59,382 bases of DNA. Source: an uncultured Merdimonas sp. Lineage in GTDB: Bacteria > Bacillota > Clostridia > Lachnospirales > Lachnospiraceae. The notes below the pieces were generated by a model. It saw nothing but the letters and a program-made list of their open reading frames with translations, made no database searches and was not told the origin of the DNA. The stretch is from contig CALWBB010000002.1 in assembly GCA_944375885.1 (NCBI GenBank), positions 1 through 59,382 on the forward strand, in the 5' to 3' direction. The position numbers and the translations under genes were made by a program. Positions 16,085 through 25,000 of this stretch are shown in pieces; within the stretch, counting starts at the first letter, position 1; each line of letters starts with the position of its first letter.

Positions 16085-17794
16085 TTAAGAGGCACATTTC
16101 ACCCTGCAGCGTTTTTTATAGCAGGCGATTCCGTATTTCAGAATCCGCTCCATCCCGTCGTCCAGGAGCGCGTCCGCATAGCGTTTCTCTTCCATCTGCG
16201 CCAGAGCCCTGTCACAGGCTGCGTCCAGGTCGCCATCCTCTGCGTATTTCAATTCTATAAGGATCCCGGCCAGCCGTTCTTCATCCTCGATCCGGATATC
16301 GCAGAATCCGTCCCCGGATTCCGCGTTTGAAGCAATATACCAGTGTTCCTCATGGCTTAAAAGCCCCAGAAGGACACCGTGGTAGAAACTCTCCCTTAAT
16401 TCCCGGCGCGTGCCCCAATCCCGGATGCTGATGGTCTTCCGAAGCCAGCTTCCGAACTCCTCCTCCACAGCTGCCGCGTCTCCTCTTAAGAAGGCGCCGC
16501 ACAAAAGATCGAGCTTCCCTTTTTCTTTACTGGCCAGTTCCTGGAACCATTCCTGAATCTGTCCGGTGAAAATGCCCCGGATCTCCTGATTCGGGATCAC
16601 CAGATCCACCGTCTTTCCATCCGGCGCACCTGCCATCGTCAGATATCCCGTCATGAAAAGGACGCTCCAAATATTCTCTGCAGAGCTCTCGATCTCCCGA
16701 TAGGTCAGTTCCGGGCGCACTGTCTTCCGGACGCTCTCCCCGGCGACCAGGGCTTCCAGATCCCGTCTTACCGCCGCCGTCCCTTTCTGAAGCAGGGAAC
16801 GCACAATCTCATTCCCGCTGGTGTTCGACCAATAGTCTTTAGGAGAAGCCTCCGGGTTCCCCCGCAGATCCGCCGCATAGTTTATCACATCCCAAGGACA
16901 GTAAACCTCGCTTTCCCCAAAGCGATAGCCGTCGTACCACTCCTTCATAGTCCCGTAAGCCTCCGGCACTTCATAATAGAGAAGAAGCTCCCGAACCTCC
17001 CGATCCGTAAAGCCGAAATATTCGTCAAAAGCGCTGTCCATCACCGTCAGCACGCGCAGGTTATTCAGCCCGGTAAAAATGCTCTCCTTTGAAATACGCA
17101 GACAGCCCGTCAGTACTGCCATCTGCAGGCTGTCGTTCGTCTTCAACACCTGGGCAAGCACGCCACGCAGCAGAACTGTCATCTCGTCGTAGTATCCGTG
17201 CTGATAAGCCTTGTTAAGAGGCACGTCATACTCGTCAATCAGCAGGAGCACCCGCTGCCCGTAATGCTTCGCGAGAAGCTGAGAAAGAATTTTCAGGCTG
17301 TTTTGGAGGACTTCATCAGACATGGAAAAATACGTACCCTTTCCTGTCTCGCCGCTGATCAGCTTCTGATAATTTTCTTTATCCGTACTGTCAAGCCTGC
17401 CGCTCTCCTTCAGAAACATGAAACGGGACGCCTCTTTTCCAATCTCCCCGCAGAGCATCTCCCGGGCCGTCTGGAAGCTTCTTCCTTCCACGCCCTTCAG
17501 CGTCAGGGAGATCACCGGAAACCGCCCCAGATACTGGCTGCACAGCGCCTGTTCTTTCGCAATCGCAAGCCCGTCAAAAAGAGTGCTGTCCGCGCCGATC
17601 TCAAAAAAAGCCTTCAGCATACTCATATTCAGGGATTTTCCAAACCGCCTGGGCCGGGTAAAAAGAGTCACCTGGGACCAATTTTGAAATAAAATTTTGA
17701 TTAAGCCCGTCTTGTCAATATAGTAAAAATTTTCTCTGCGAAGCCGTTCAAAATTTTCCAGCCCCAGTGGAAGCAGTTTCTTTTGTTCTGCCAT
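16085..17794 (-). CDS. AAA-ATPase-like / PD-(D/E)XK nuclease (DUF1703-type) protein
   Basis: About 569 residues from ATG 17794, with AGAGGTG 6 bases upstream; a GTG three codons earlier is less well placed. The N-terminal AAA-ATPase-like domain has LPLGLENFERLRRENFYYID, a P-loop-like TRPRRFGKSLNMSML (about 47-61) and Walker B VLLLIDEYDVPL (about 190). The C-terminal PDDEXK_9 domain has DIRIEDEERLAGILIELKYA (about 520-540), with the nuclease-like D...ExK pattern. The family is multi-copy in clostridia and its role is unresolved (selfish nuclease or defence). It lies in the same direction just upstream of the unknown-kinase-TIR pair and may be transcribed with them. Confidence 0.85.
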   Translation of the reverse strand: MAEQKKLLPLGLENFERLRRENFYYIDKTGLIKILFQNWSQVTLFTRPRRFGKSLNMSMLKAFFEIGADSTLFDGLAIAKEQALCSQYLGRFPVISLTLKGVEGRSFQTAREMLCGEIGKEASRFMFLKESGRLDSTDKENYQKLISGETGKGTYFSMSDEVLQNSLKILSQLLAKHYGQRVLLLIDEYDVPLNKAYQHGYYDEMTVLLRGVLAQVLKTNDSLQMAVLTGCLRISKESIFTGLNNLRVLTVMDSAFDEYFGFTDREVRELLLYYEVPEAYGTMKEWYDGYRFGESEVYCPWDVINYAADLRGNPEASPKDYWSNTSGNEIVRSLLQKGTAAVRRDLEALVAGESVRKTVRPELTYREIESSAENIWSVLFMTGYLTMAGAPDGKTVDLVIPNQEIRGIFTGQIQEWFQELASKEKGKLDLLCGAFLRGDAAAVEEEFGSWLRKTISIRDWGTRRELRESFYHGVLLGLLSHEEHWYIASNAESGDGFCDIRIEDEERLAGILIELKYAEDGDLDAACDRALAQMEEKRYADALLDDGMERILKYGIACYKKRCRVKCAS

Positions 17795-17860
17795 GTGATT
17801 CACCTCTTTTCTCCTTTCCGGGCGCAGATGAGAAGCTGCACCTGGGCTTGACTTATTCCC

Positions 17861-17889
17861 AGTTTACCACAAGACGGAAATGGGTACAA
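17861..17889 (-). promoter_or_regulatory. Possible promoter for the AAA-ATPase/PD-(D/E)XK gene
   Basis: Minus strand TTGTAC (17889-17884), 17 bp, TAAACT (17866-17861); each hexamer is 4 of 6. It lies in the 111-bp gap behind the lipoprotein array and would start the 17794-to-10208 run. Confidence 0.35.
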
Positions 17890-17905
17890 GGATAGGCAGA
17901 AGCTG

Positions 17906-18976
17906 TCAACCGTAAATCTCAGAGCTTACCAGATTTCCCTCGCCGTCATACCGTTCACTTCCGATATAATTTCCTTCCGCGTCATATTGATAGATACGAT
18001 AATATTCCAGCTGCCCATCCGCCCCGTAATTGTTTTCACGGATCCGCCTGCCGTCTGAATCGTATTCCGTAGTGTAATAGTTGTACAGCTGCCCGTCCGC
18101 TCCATAGTAACTCCTTTTGATATCCTGGCCCTGTTCATTGTTTTCGTATTCCACGGTTCCTGACAGCTCTCCCTGGGAATCGTACTGCTCTGTACGAATC
18201 TGGTATCCAGCCGCATCGTACTGGTTGATGTCGTAACTTGACAAATTTCCCTGCGGATCATACCAAGTCTCACGGACAGCATTCCCGGAAGCGTCCCGTT
18301 CTATGTCGATTCTTCCCACCTCACCGCTGCTCGTCGGATAATGGGTACTTGTAAGCATCTGCCCCGCCTCATTGTAGGCGTAATCAACATGACCGGTCTG
18401 GCTTCCGGAGCCGTCATAGGAAGTGACAGACGCGGCTCTTCCCTCCCGATCGTAGGTATAATCGTGGTACCATTGCAAAACTCCCGCAGCGTCATAGCTG
18501 CTTGTCCTCCGGGCGTTCCCTGCGGAATCCGTGATATTGCCTGACTCGATCTCTTCGATTTTGGCCGCGATCTCCTCGTTCCCGCCTGTCTTTTCCAATC
18601 CCTCATTCAGGATACCAAGGGCTGCCTCATAGTCTCCCTGGCGGATATAGACGTCCGCGATTCCAAGGTAGGCCTGCGCATTTGCCTCGTCCAGCTCCAG
18701 CACGCGCTGGTAGTCTGCCAGGGCCTGCGCCAGGTGTTCTTCTGTCTCGCCGGATAAAATGTACGCATTACCACGGCCTATGTAAGCGCCCGCCTGGTTC
18801 GGCTCGATCTCGATGGCCGCCGTAAAGGCCACGATAGCCTCCTCGTAGTTTTCCTCCAGCAGGTACTGCTGGCCCAGATCATACTGCTCCTGCCATTTTT
18901 CCGCCGCACTTTTCCCGCAGGCGATGAGGCCAAAAAGCAGGAGAAAAAACAAGCTTACGCCAATTTTCTTTTTCAT
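17906..18976 (-). CDS. TPR lipoprotein with YD-like C-terminal repeats (array member 1)
   Basis: 356 residues. Lipobox FGLIAC at about 15-20, then the array's constant segment GKSAAEKWQEQYDLGQQYLL and TPR units (NYEEAIVAFTAAIEIEPNQA; QALADYQRVLELDEANAQAY; GDYEAALGILNEGLEK) to about residue 150. From about 155 to the end are RHS/YD-like repeats of the form YDxxGNLxxYxxxxYD, giving a long extracellular beta structure. AAAGGAG precedes ATG. It is the promoter-distal member, 28 bases after member 2. Function is unknown; the TPR part suggests protein binding at the outer face of the membrane. Confidence 0.75.
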   Translation of the reverse strand: MKKKIGVSLFFLLLFGLIACGKSAAEKWQEQYDLGQQYLLEENYEEAIVAFTAAIEIEPNQAGAYIGRGNAYILSGETEEHLAQALADYQRVLELDEANAQAYLGIADVYIRQGDYEAALGILNEGLEKTGGNEEIAAKIEEIESGNITDSAGNARRTSSYDAAGVLQWYHDYTYDREGRAASVTSYDGSGSQTGHVDYAYNEAGQMLTSTHYPTSSGEVGRIDIERDASGNAVRETWYDPQGNLSSYDINQYDAAGYQIRTEQYDSQGELSGTVEYENNEQGQDIKRSYYGADGQLYNYYTTEYDSDGRRIRENNYGADGQLEYYRIYQYDAEGNYIGSERYDGEGNLVSSEIYG

Positions 18977-19004
18977 AGCCTCTGTCTCCTTTCCAAGCGG
19001 TTAG

Positions 19005-20078
19005 CTATTGGCTATAAGTCTCAGAGCCTACCAGGTTCCCCTCGCCGTCATACTGTTCGCCGCCGATATAATTCCCATCTGCGTCATACTTATAGGTATG
19101 ATAACTATACAGCTTTCCGTCATCCCCGTAAAAACTCTCACTTACCCGCTTACCATCCGAATTATATTCCGTAGTATAATACGCGTTCAGCTGTCCATCC
19201 GGCCTGTAATCACTCCTTTTGATCAGCTGTCCCTGCTCGTTGTACTCATATTCTACCGTTCCAGTCAGCTCTCCCTGCGCGTCATACTGCTCCGAAAGAG
19301 TCTGGTTTCCCGCCCCATCATACTGATTCACATTGTAATCCGTCAAATTTCCCTGCGGATCATACCAGGTCTCACGGACCGCATTCCCGGAAGCGTCCCG
19401 TTCATAAACTACACGCCCCACCTCGCCGCTCTCTGACGGATACCAGATAGTCACAAGTATCTGCCCGTCCTCATCGTAAGCCTGATCCACATGCCCGGTC
19501 TGGCTTCCGGAGCCGTCATAGGAAGTGACGGACGCCACCCTTCTTTCCTGATCGTAGGTATAATCGTGATACCACCGCAAAGCTCCTGCGGCGTCATAAC
19601 TGCTCATTCTGCGGATATTTCCTGAGGAATCCATGACATTGCCTGATTCAACCTCCATAATTTTAGCCGCGATCTCCTCGTTCCCGCCTATCTTTTCCAA
19701 TCCCTCATTCAGGATGCCAAGAGCCGCCTCATAATCTCCCTGGCGGATATAGACGTCCGCGATTCCAAGGTAGGCCTGCGCATTTGCCTCGTCCAGCTCC
19801 AGCACGCGCTGGTAGTCTGCCAGGGCCTGCGTCAGGTGTTCTTCTGTCTCGCCGGATAAAATGTACGCGTTACCACGGCCTATGTAAGCGCCCGCCTGGT
19901 TCGGCTCGATCTCAATGGCCGCCGTAAAGGCCACGATGGCCTCCTCGTAGTTTTCCTCCAGCAGGTACTGCTGGCCCAGATCATACTGCTCCTGCCATTT
20001 TTCCGCCGCGCTTTTCCCGCAGGCGGTAAGGCCAAAAAGCAGGAGAAAAAGCAGACATACCCAGTATTTCTTTTTCAT
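19005..20078 (-). CDS. TPR lipoprotein with YD-like C-terminal repeats (array member 2)
   Basis: 357 residues, the closest relative of member 1: DNA of the first about 450 bases is almost identical and the C-terminal YD-like repeats are alignable throughout with scattered changes (for example SDYRPDGQLNAYYTTEY versus SYYGADGQLYNYYTTEY). Lipobox FGLTAC. Its ATG overlaps the stop of the 60-residue gene (ATGA), pointing to translational coupling; GGAGG is 9 bases upstream. A recent tandem duplication with member 1 is the simplest origin. Confidence 0.75.
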   Translation of the reverse strand: MKKKYWVCLLFLLLFGLTACGKSAAEKWQEQYDLGQQYLLEENYEEAIVAFTAAIEIEPNQAGAYIGRGNAYILSGETEEHLTQALADYQRVLELDEANAQAYLGIADVYIRQGDYEAALGILNEGLEKIGGNEEIAAKIMEVESGNVMDSSGNIRRMSSYDAAGALRWYHDYTYDQERRVASVTSYDGSGSQTGHVDQAYDEDGQILVTIWYPSESGEVGRVVYERDASGNAVRETWYDPQGNLTDYNVNQYDGAGNQTLSEQYDAQGELTGTVEYEYNEQGQLIKRSDYRPDGQLNAYYTTEYNSDGKRVSESFYGDDGKLYSYHTYKYDADGNYIGGEQYDGEGNLVGSETYSQ

Positions 20079-20257
20079 TTTGTAAATCCTCCCTGTAAGA
20101 TAATATCCGATTCGTCCCAGGCTTTCCTGGAATAGTATCTTTCGTCCCAGTCCCTGTCTCTGCCAGGCTCCGGCAGCCGGAAATGCGTCCGGTAAATGTC
20201 GTCTGCCAGCGTCTCAACCACATCACTTTTTTTCTTACTCTTCTTTCCCCAAAACAT
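20075..20257 (-). CDS. Small charged protein, 60 residues, unknown
   Basis: ATG 20257 lies 9 bases after GGAGGA, which itself sits in the last codons of the upstream ATPase gene; a TTG at 20266 would be too close to that site. The stop overlaps the next ATG (ATGA). The protein starts MFWGKKSKKKSD and has many Arg, Asp and Tyr (PGRDRDWDERYYSRKAW), with no membrane segment. Coupling on both sides argues it is translated. I do not recognise it. It could be a small partner of the ATPase or the lipoprotein. Confidence 0.55.
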   Translation of the reverse strand: MFWGKKSKKKSDVVETLADDIYRTHFRLPEPGRDRDWDERYYSRKAWDESDIILQGGFTK

Positions 20258-20262
20258 ACCTT

Positions 20263-21579
20263 TCAATTCCTCCCCATATCCGCTATTTGGGCAATCTGCC
20301 CTATCGCATACAATGGAAGATTCACGAGCCAGTCTTCTTCTTTGTAATCCGACATGGATGTGCGGATACAGATTTCGGGAGAGAACTTTTCCCGGTAGGT
20401 TTTCAGGCTCTTGGCTCTAAGGTTTACTTCCGCCTTTACTTCCACAGGAACGATCCGATCGCCCGTATCGATAACAAAATCAACTTCGCAGGATCCTCTG
20501 TCATTGGTGTAATAGTAGACATCCAAATCCTGAATCGTCTTTAGCTGCTGGCAAACATACTGCTCTGTAAGCGCGCCTTTGAATTCCGTAAAAAGGTCAT
20601 TGCCGTCAAGCAGGGTACGCTGCCGAAGTCCGGCCATACATCCAAGCAGGCCGACGTCTGCAATAAAAAGCTTAAATGCTTTCAGATCCTCATATGCCCG
20701 CAAGGGGATGCCTGCTGCATTGACACGGCTGATCCTGTGCACAAGGCCGCAGTCGCAAAGCCACATAATTGCAGTTTCATAGTCTTTCGCGCGAGCGCCT
20801 TCACGAACAAGACCGTAGATAAACTTTTTGTTTTCTTTCGCCAGCTGAGAAGGAATGCTGTTCCACAACATACGCAGCCTCGGGACGATTTCGCCTGGCG
20901 CATGTTTGGAAAAATCCTGTTCGTAGGCCGCAAGGATACGCTTATGAATTTCACGAACCTCATTAAAATCTTTATCCTCTGTGAAGCTTTGCACAGCTTC
21001 AGGCATGCCGCCGACAAAGTAATATTGCTTCAAAACATCAATATATGTCTGCTTAAAGCTTGTGATCATCTGGAAATCCCGCTTATCGAGCAGTTCGGCA
21101 AATCGCCCTTTCCCGGCGGCCATTAAAAACTCCTTGAAAGAAAGCGGATAAAGCTTTAAGAAATCCACTTTGCCCACAGGGAAAGACGTGCCCTGGTGCA
21201 AGGCAATTCCAAGCAGGGAACCTGCGCATATGATGTGGTACTGCGGCGCATTCTCGTAAAAATATTTAAGAGACGACAACGCTCTTGGAACTTCCTGCAC
21301 TTCATCAAATATCAATAAAGTTTTTTCAGGAGCAATTTTGCGTCCCGCATACAGTTCCAAGCCCATAAGCAATCGCTCCGTATCCAGATCGGAAGCAAAT
21401 AACTCTGTCATTCTCGAATTGGAGTCAAAATTGATATATACGGTATCCGCATACGCCTGTCTGCCAAACTCTTTCATCAGCCAGGTCTTGCCAACCTGAC
21501 GTGCGCCCTGGATAATCAAAGGCTTACGGTGTCTGCTTTGTTTCCATTTTAACAGTTTTTCTATCGCAGTTCGGTACAT
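20263..21579 (-). CDS. AAA_14 / DUF4143 family ATP-binding protein
   Basis: 438 residues from ATG 21579 (MYRTAIEKLLKWK), with GGAGGTG 9 bases upstream. Walker A GARQVGKTW (about 25-33), Walker B LLIFDEVQEVP (about 90), sensor region ICAGSLLGIAL and a C-terminal DUF4143 restriction-endonuclease-like domain (CEVDFVIDTGDRIVPVEVKA, about 370-390). The family is abundant and patchily distributed in anaerobes, often near surface or mobile genes; biochemical role unknown. It interrupts the lipoprotein array between members 2 and 3, with its own promoter-like region and a 13-bp palindrome upstream, so it is probably a separate insertion. Confidence 0.85.
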   Translation of the reverse strand: MYRTAIEKLLKWKQSRHRKPLIIQGARQVGKTWLMKEFGRQAYADTVYINFDSNSRMTELFASDLDTERLLMGLELYAGRKIAPEKTLLIFDEVQEVPRALSSLKYFYENAPQYHIICAGSLLGIALHQGTSFPVGKVDFLKLYPLSFKEFLMAAGKGRFAELLDKRDFQMITSFKQTYIDVLKQYYFVGGMPEAVQSFTEDKDFNEVREIHKRILAAYEQDFSKHAPGEIVPRLRMLWNSIPSQLAKENKKFIYGLVREGARAKDYETAIMWLCDCGLVHRISRVNAAGIPLRAYEDLKAFKLFIADVGLLGCMAGLRQRTLLDGNDLFTEFKGALTEQYVCQQLKTIQDLDVYYYTNDRGSCEVDFVIDTGDRIVPVEVKAEVNLRAKSLKTYREKFSPEICIRTSMSDYKEEDWLVNLPLYAIGQIAQIADMGRN

Positions 21580-21595
21580 ACCACGCACCTCCGTC

Positions 21596-21608
21596 CTTGT
21601 AATACAAG
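21596..21608. promoter_or_regulatory. Perfect 13-bp palindrome upstream of the AAA_14 gene
   Basis: CTTGTA-A-TACAAG, 17 bases before ATG 21579, next to minus-strand CATACT/TATACT -10-like hexamers with a TTGTAT 17 bp before CATACT. Position between the -10 and the ribosome site suits a repressor operator. Confidence 0.4.
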
Positions 21609-21795
21609 TATAGTATGGCACGTAATTACAAAAAATACAATGATTTTCAGGATATTCACTACACTTTTTACGCTGAGTTTTTGTATCCCTTCCAGATCAG
21701 CCTGTCTGTTTTTCTTGCCCGGTAAAGAGGACTATCTGAAATCCTCACTATTCGGCCAAAGCTTTTTCCGTAATCCTCCTAAAGCGTAGAAAATA

Positions 21796-22779
21796 TTAGA
21801 AAAGAGTATAATAATCCTCTCCTTCTACCCCTTCCATTTCCGGCGCGATATCCGGGATCTCCACAGGGAAGATTGCATAGTCCACTGTATTTCCCGCTTC
21901 ATCTACGCCGATCAGCAGAACATAAAGGGTCAGCCCGCTATCCTCCGGATATATTTCAAGATCATCCTCAAAGGTAAATGGAAGCTGTCCCTTAAAATTG
22001 TCATACGGAGCCTGAAGCCTGGCTGTGATGGTTTCTTCCAGCTCTGAACCCTGAAAAGTGCTGATATCATCCGAAGTAGATTTTGCAATACCCCGGAGGT
22101 TCTCAGGCCCCTCGATCGTACAGGAAATGTGCATCCTTCCTTCTCCAAATGTCACGCCTCCCGACTCTGCTCCGCCTTCCAGGTATTCGTAACTGAAATC
22201 ACGGACTGCGAGCGTTCCGCCAAGGGAACCTTCCAAAGGCGCAAGGGCCGAATCCGCCCCGGAATCGGCAGTTTCCGAGGGCAATTCGCTGGATGAGCTT
22301 TCCTGATCAGACGGGTTCTCCTGATCAGAATTCTCCTGTATCAATTCCTGTATTTCCTCCATCTTTTCTTCGAGTGCGGAGGATTCATTCACCTGAGAAA
22401 GGCCGGTTTCCAGTATTTCCAGGGCGCTTTCGTAATCGCCCTGCAGGATATAGACCTCTGCTATTCCCAGATACGCCTCTGTCTTCGCCCCGTCCAGATC
22501 AAGAGCCTTCTGGTAATCAGCCAGGGCAAGAGCAAAATCTTCGTCTGTCTCACCGGACAGCCTGTAAGCGCTGCCGCGCCCTATGTAAGCGTCCGCCTGC
22601 TTCGGATCGATCTCGATAGCCGCCGTAAAGGCCACGATCGCTTCCTCATAGCTGCCTTCCTCCAGATAGCGCATTCCTAAGTCGTACTGCTCCTGCCATT
22701 TTTCCGCCGCGCTTTTACCGCAGGCGGCAAGGCACAGCATGAAAACAAGAAACAAGCCTATTCTCATTATTTTTTTCAT
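21796..22779 (-). CDS. TPR lipoprotein with beta-sandwich-like C-terminus (array member 3)
   Basis: 327 residues. Lipobox LCLAAC at about 15-20, then the constant GKSAAEKWQEQYDLGMRYLE and three TPR units to about 140. A Ser/Glu/Gln-rich linker (about 145-175) leads to a C-terminal domain unlike the YD repeats: LAVRDFSYEYLEGGAES and LTLYVLLIGVDEAGNTVDYA suggest an Ig-like or beta-sandwich fold. It ends with an acidic VEGEDYYTLF. AAAGGAG precedes ATG by 9 bases. Same anchor and scaffold, different outer domain: the clearest single case of C-terminal exchange. Function unknown. Confidence 0.7.
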   Translation of the reverse strand: MKKIMRIGLFLVFMLCLAACGKSAAEKWQEQYDLGMRYLEEGSYEEAIVAFTAAIEIDPKQADAYIGRGSAYRLSGETDEDFALALADYQKALDLDGAKTEAYLGIAEVYILQGDYESALEILETGLSQVNESSALEEKMEEIQELIQENSDQENPSDQESSSSELPSETADSGADSALAPLEGSLGGTLAVRDFSYEYLEGGAESGGVTFGEGRMHISCTIEGPENLRGIAKSTSDDISTFQGSELEETITARLQAPYDNFKGQLPFTFEDDLEIYPEDSGLTLYVLLIGVDEAGNTVDYAIFPVEIPDIAPEMEGVEGEDYYTLF

Positions 22780-22839
22780 TCTCTGTGTTCTCCTTTCGTT
22801 TTATCCACCACAAAGAGTATCCTCAGCGTGCCGCACAGT

Positions 22840-23832
22840 TTATTCGTATGTCCGAGAATACACTAAACTGCCGTCCGGCGAATACTGCTCTTCTGCCAAA
22901 AGCTTTCCCGATTCATCATAATGGTTCATGATATAACGTGTCATCTCTCCCAAGGCATCGTAGGTGTTTTCCTTTATGCAATTTCCTTGTGAATCGTATT
23001 CATACTCTGTGTACGACTTAAGACTCCCATCAGAATTGTAAGACTCATACCTGGTTCTCTTCCCATTCTCATCATAGGTAAACAGCACAAAACCATCTAA
23101 ACTTCCGGAAGCGAGGTATGTTTCCCGCCGGATTAAATTTCCTGCGTCATCGTATTCATTGGAATAGCGCATTTGAACCGTCCCATCTGGATTAAAATAA
23201 GTCTGGTCTTCCTCTGCTCCGTGGTACAGGTTTTCAATTCGCCCCACTGCTCCGTCAGAAGGTCCATAATTATAAGTTACGACTTCTCTTCCGCTTTCAT
23301 CATAGGCTAATTCTACATATCCGGTCTGATTTCCAGACGCGTCATAGGAAGTGACGGACGATTTTCTCTTCTGGGTATCATAGGTATAATCATGCCAGTA
23401 GACCAGCGTTCCATTCTCGTCATATCCCATCATGCGCCGCACGTTTCCCCAATAATCAAGAATATTTCCACTGTTTAATTCCTCAAGCCGTGTCTTCAGG
23501 CTGTCATCTCCAGTGGCTTCAAAGCCCTCCTGCAGGATTTCGGCAGCGGTTTCAAAATCATTTTGTGCAATGTACGTCTCCGCCAGACAGAGGTAGGTTT
23601 CAGCTATTTTGGGATCCAGTTCGATGGCCGCTGTAAAGGCCACGATGGCTTCCTCATAGCTTCCCTCCTCCAGGTAGCGCATTCCCAGGTCGTACTGTTC
23701 CTGCCATTTTTCCGCCGCGCTTTTGCCGCAGGCAGCCGTGATGAAGAGCAGGATACAGATGCCAAGTATTCCGATTCTTCTTTTCACAGCAATCTTTTTC
23801 CTTTCATCGATACATTCTGTCTTTGCTGTCAT
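22840..23832 (-). CDS. TPR lipoprotein with YD-like repeats (array member 4)
   Basis: 330 residues with a longer basic lead (MTAKTECIDERKKIAVKRR) before the hydrophobic core and lipobox ITAAC (about 31-35). Constant EKWQEQYDLGMRYLEEGSYE, then a shorter TPR part than members 1-2: the SGETEEHL unit is missing. A YD-like C-terminus follows from about 150. GGGAG lies 8 bases before ATG, which is 4 bases after the stop of member 5, so they are coupled. The 5' third plus the junction is repeated almost exactly at 25808-26185. Confidence 0.75.
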   Translation of the reverse strand: MTAKTECIDERKKIAVKRRIGILGICILLFITAACGKSAAEKWQEQYDLGMRYLEEGSYEEAIVAFTAAIELDPKIAETYLCLAETYIAQNDFETAAEILQEGFEATGDDSLKTRLEELNSGNILDYWGNVRRMMGYDENGTLVYWHDYTYDTQKRKSSVTSYDASGNQTGYVELAYDESGREVVTYNYGPSDGAVGRIENLYHGAEEDQTYFNPDGTVQMRYSNEYDDAGNLIRRETYLASGSLDGFVLFTYDENGKRTRYESYNSDGSLKSYTEYEYDSQGNCIKENTYDALGEMTRYIMNHYDESGKLLAEEQYSPDGSLVYSRTYE

Positions 23833-24006
23833 TTATTCACTCCCCCTTCTCGCTGGTTACCGTTTTTGTAAGATTCCCGGAGCCGTCATACTCCTCATAT
23901 CCCAGATAATTTCCATTTTCGTCATACTGTTCGAGCCGATACCAGCTTAACTGGCCGCTGGAATCGTAATGCTGATAGCGGCTCCTGCTGCCATCAGAAT
24001 CATACT
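23629..24006. repeat. 378-bp duplicated segment, copy A
   Basis: Spans the 5' part of member 4, the 4-base junction and the 3' end of member 5. It aligns without gaps to copy B at a constant offset of 2179 bp with few substitutions; identity stops abruptly at 24006 (catact then caaacg versus ttttaa). Confidence 0.85.
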
Positions 24007-24928
24007 CAAACGTTTGATACCACGCCATAGCCCCGTCCCCGTCATATCTCGTTCTTTTTACCACCTGTCCGTTTCCATCATATTCAAATTCCTCCCTGCC
24101 AAGCAGTTCCCCATTTGAAGCGTATTCTTCCAGGTAGATCTGGTTCCCGTCCGCGTCATATTGTATGGCAGCGTAGCTGGACAGGGAGCCATCCGCCTTA
24201 TAATATTCCTTCCTGACAGCGTTCCCGGAAGCATCTCTTTCAAATACATTCCGCCCTACAGCACCATCCCCACCAGACGCATAGGAATAGGACACAAGCG
24301 GCAGTCCCTCATCGTTGTAAGACAAATCTACATGCCCTGTCTGATTCCCAGACGCGTCATAGGAAGTGACGGACGACTTCCTTCCGTCCCCGTCATAGGT
24401 GTACTCATGGTACCACATCAGGACTCCTGACGGGTCGCAGCCGCTCATTCTTCTGGCGTTCCCGGAGGAATCTGTGATATTTCCAGATTCGATTTCCGCA
24501 ATTTTCGCGGAGATCTCCTCGTTTCCTTCTGTCTTTTCCATGCCTTCATTTAGGATATCGAGGGCCGCCTCATAATCCCCCTGGCGGATATAGACATCTG
24601 CGATTCCAAGATAAGCCTCCGCATTTGCCTCATCCATTTCCAGTACATGCTGGTAATCCGCCAGAGCCTGTGCCAGGTGTTCTTCTGTCTCGCCGGATAA
24701 CACATACGCGTTACCACGGCCTATGTAAGCGCCTGCCTGGTTTGGCTCAATCTCGATGGCCGCCGTAAACGCCACAATCGCTTCCTCATAGTTTTCTTCC
24801 AGCAGATACTGCTGGCCTAAGTCGTACTGCTCCTGCCATTTTTCCAATGTGCTTTTGCCGCAGGCGGCCAGCGCCAGTATAATCAATAGGCCTGCCATGA
24901 TTTCCAGAACTAGACATTTCTTTTTCAT
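23837..24928 (-). CDS. TPR lipoprotein with YD-like repeats (array member 5)
   Basis: 363 residues. Lipobox LALAAC at about 18-23, then GKSTLEKWQEQYDLGQQYLL and the full three-unit TPR scaffold of members 1, 2 and 9, with YD-like repeats (YDASGNQTGHVDLSYNDEG; YDSDGSRSRYQHYDSSGQL) to the end. GGAGG precedes ATG by 6 bases. It ends TVTSEKGE, nearly the same ending as member 9 (31052-32131). A 3' fragment of a very similar gene is at 26016-26185. Confidence 0.75.
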   Translation of the reverse strand: MKKKCLVLEIMAGLLIILALAACGKSTLEKWQEQYDLGQQYLLEENYEEAIVAFTAAIEIEPNQAGAYIGRGNAYVLSGETEEHLAQALADYQHVLEMDEANAEAYLGIADVYIRQGDYEAALDILNEGMEKTEGNEEISAKIAEIESGNITDSSGNARRMSGCDPSGVLMWYHEYTYDGDGRKSSVTSYDASGNQTGHVDLSYNDEGLPLVSYSYASGGDGAVGRNVFERDASGNAVRKEYYKADGSLSSYAAIQYDADGNQIYLEEYASNGELLGREEFEYDGNGQVVKRTRYDGDGAMAWYQTFEYDSDGSRSRYQHYDSSGQLSWYRLEQYDENGNYLGYEEYDGSGNLTKTVTSEKGE

Positions 24929-25000
24929 CTGTATCCTCCCTCGCCTTCCTCACCGCTTATAGTCCCAAAATATCGCTTTCAAGTTCCCATTTACATCATT

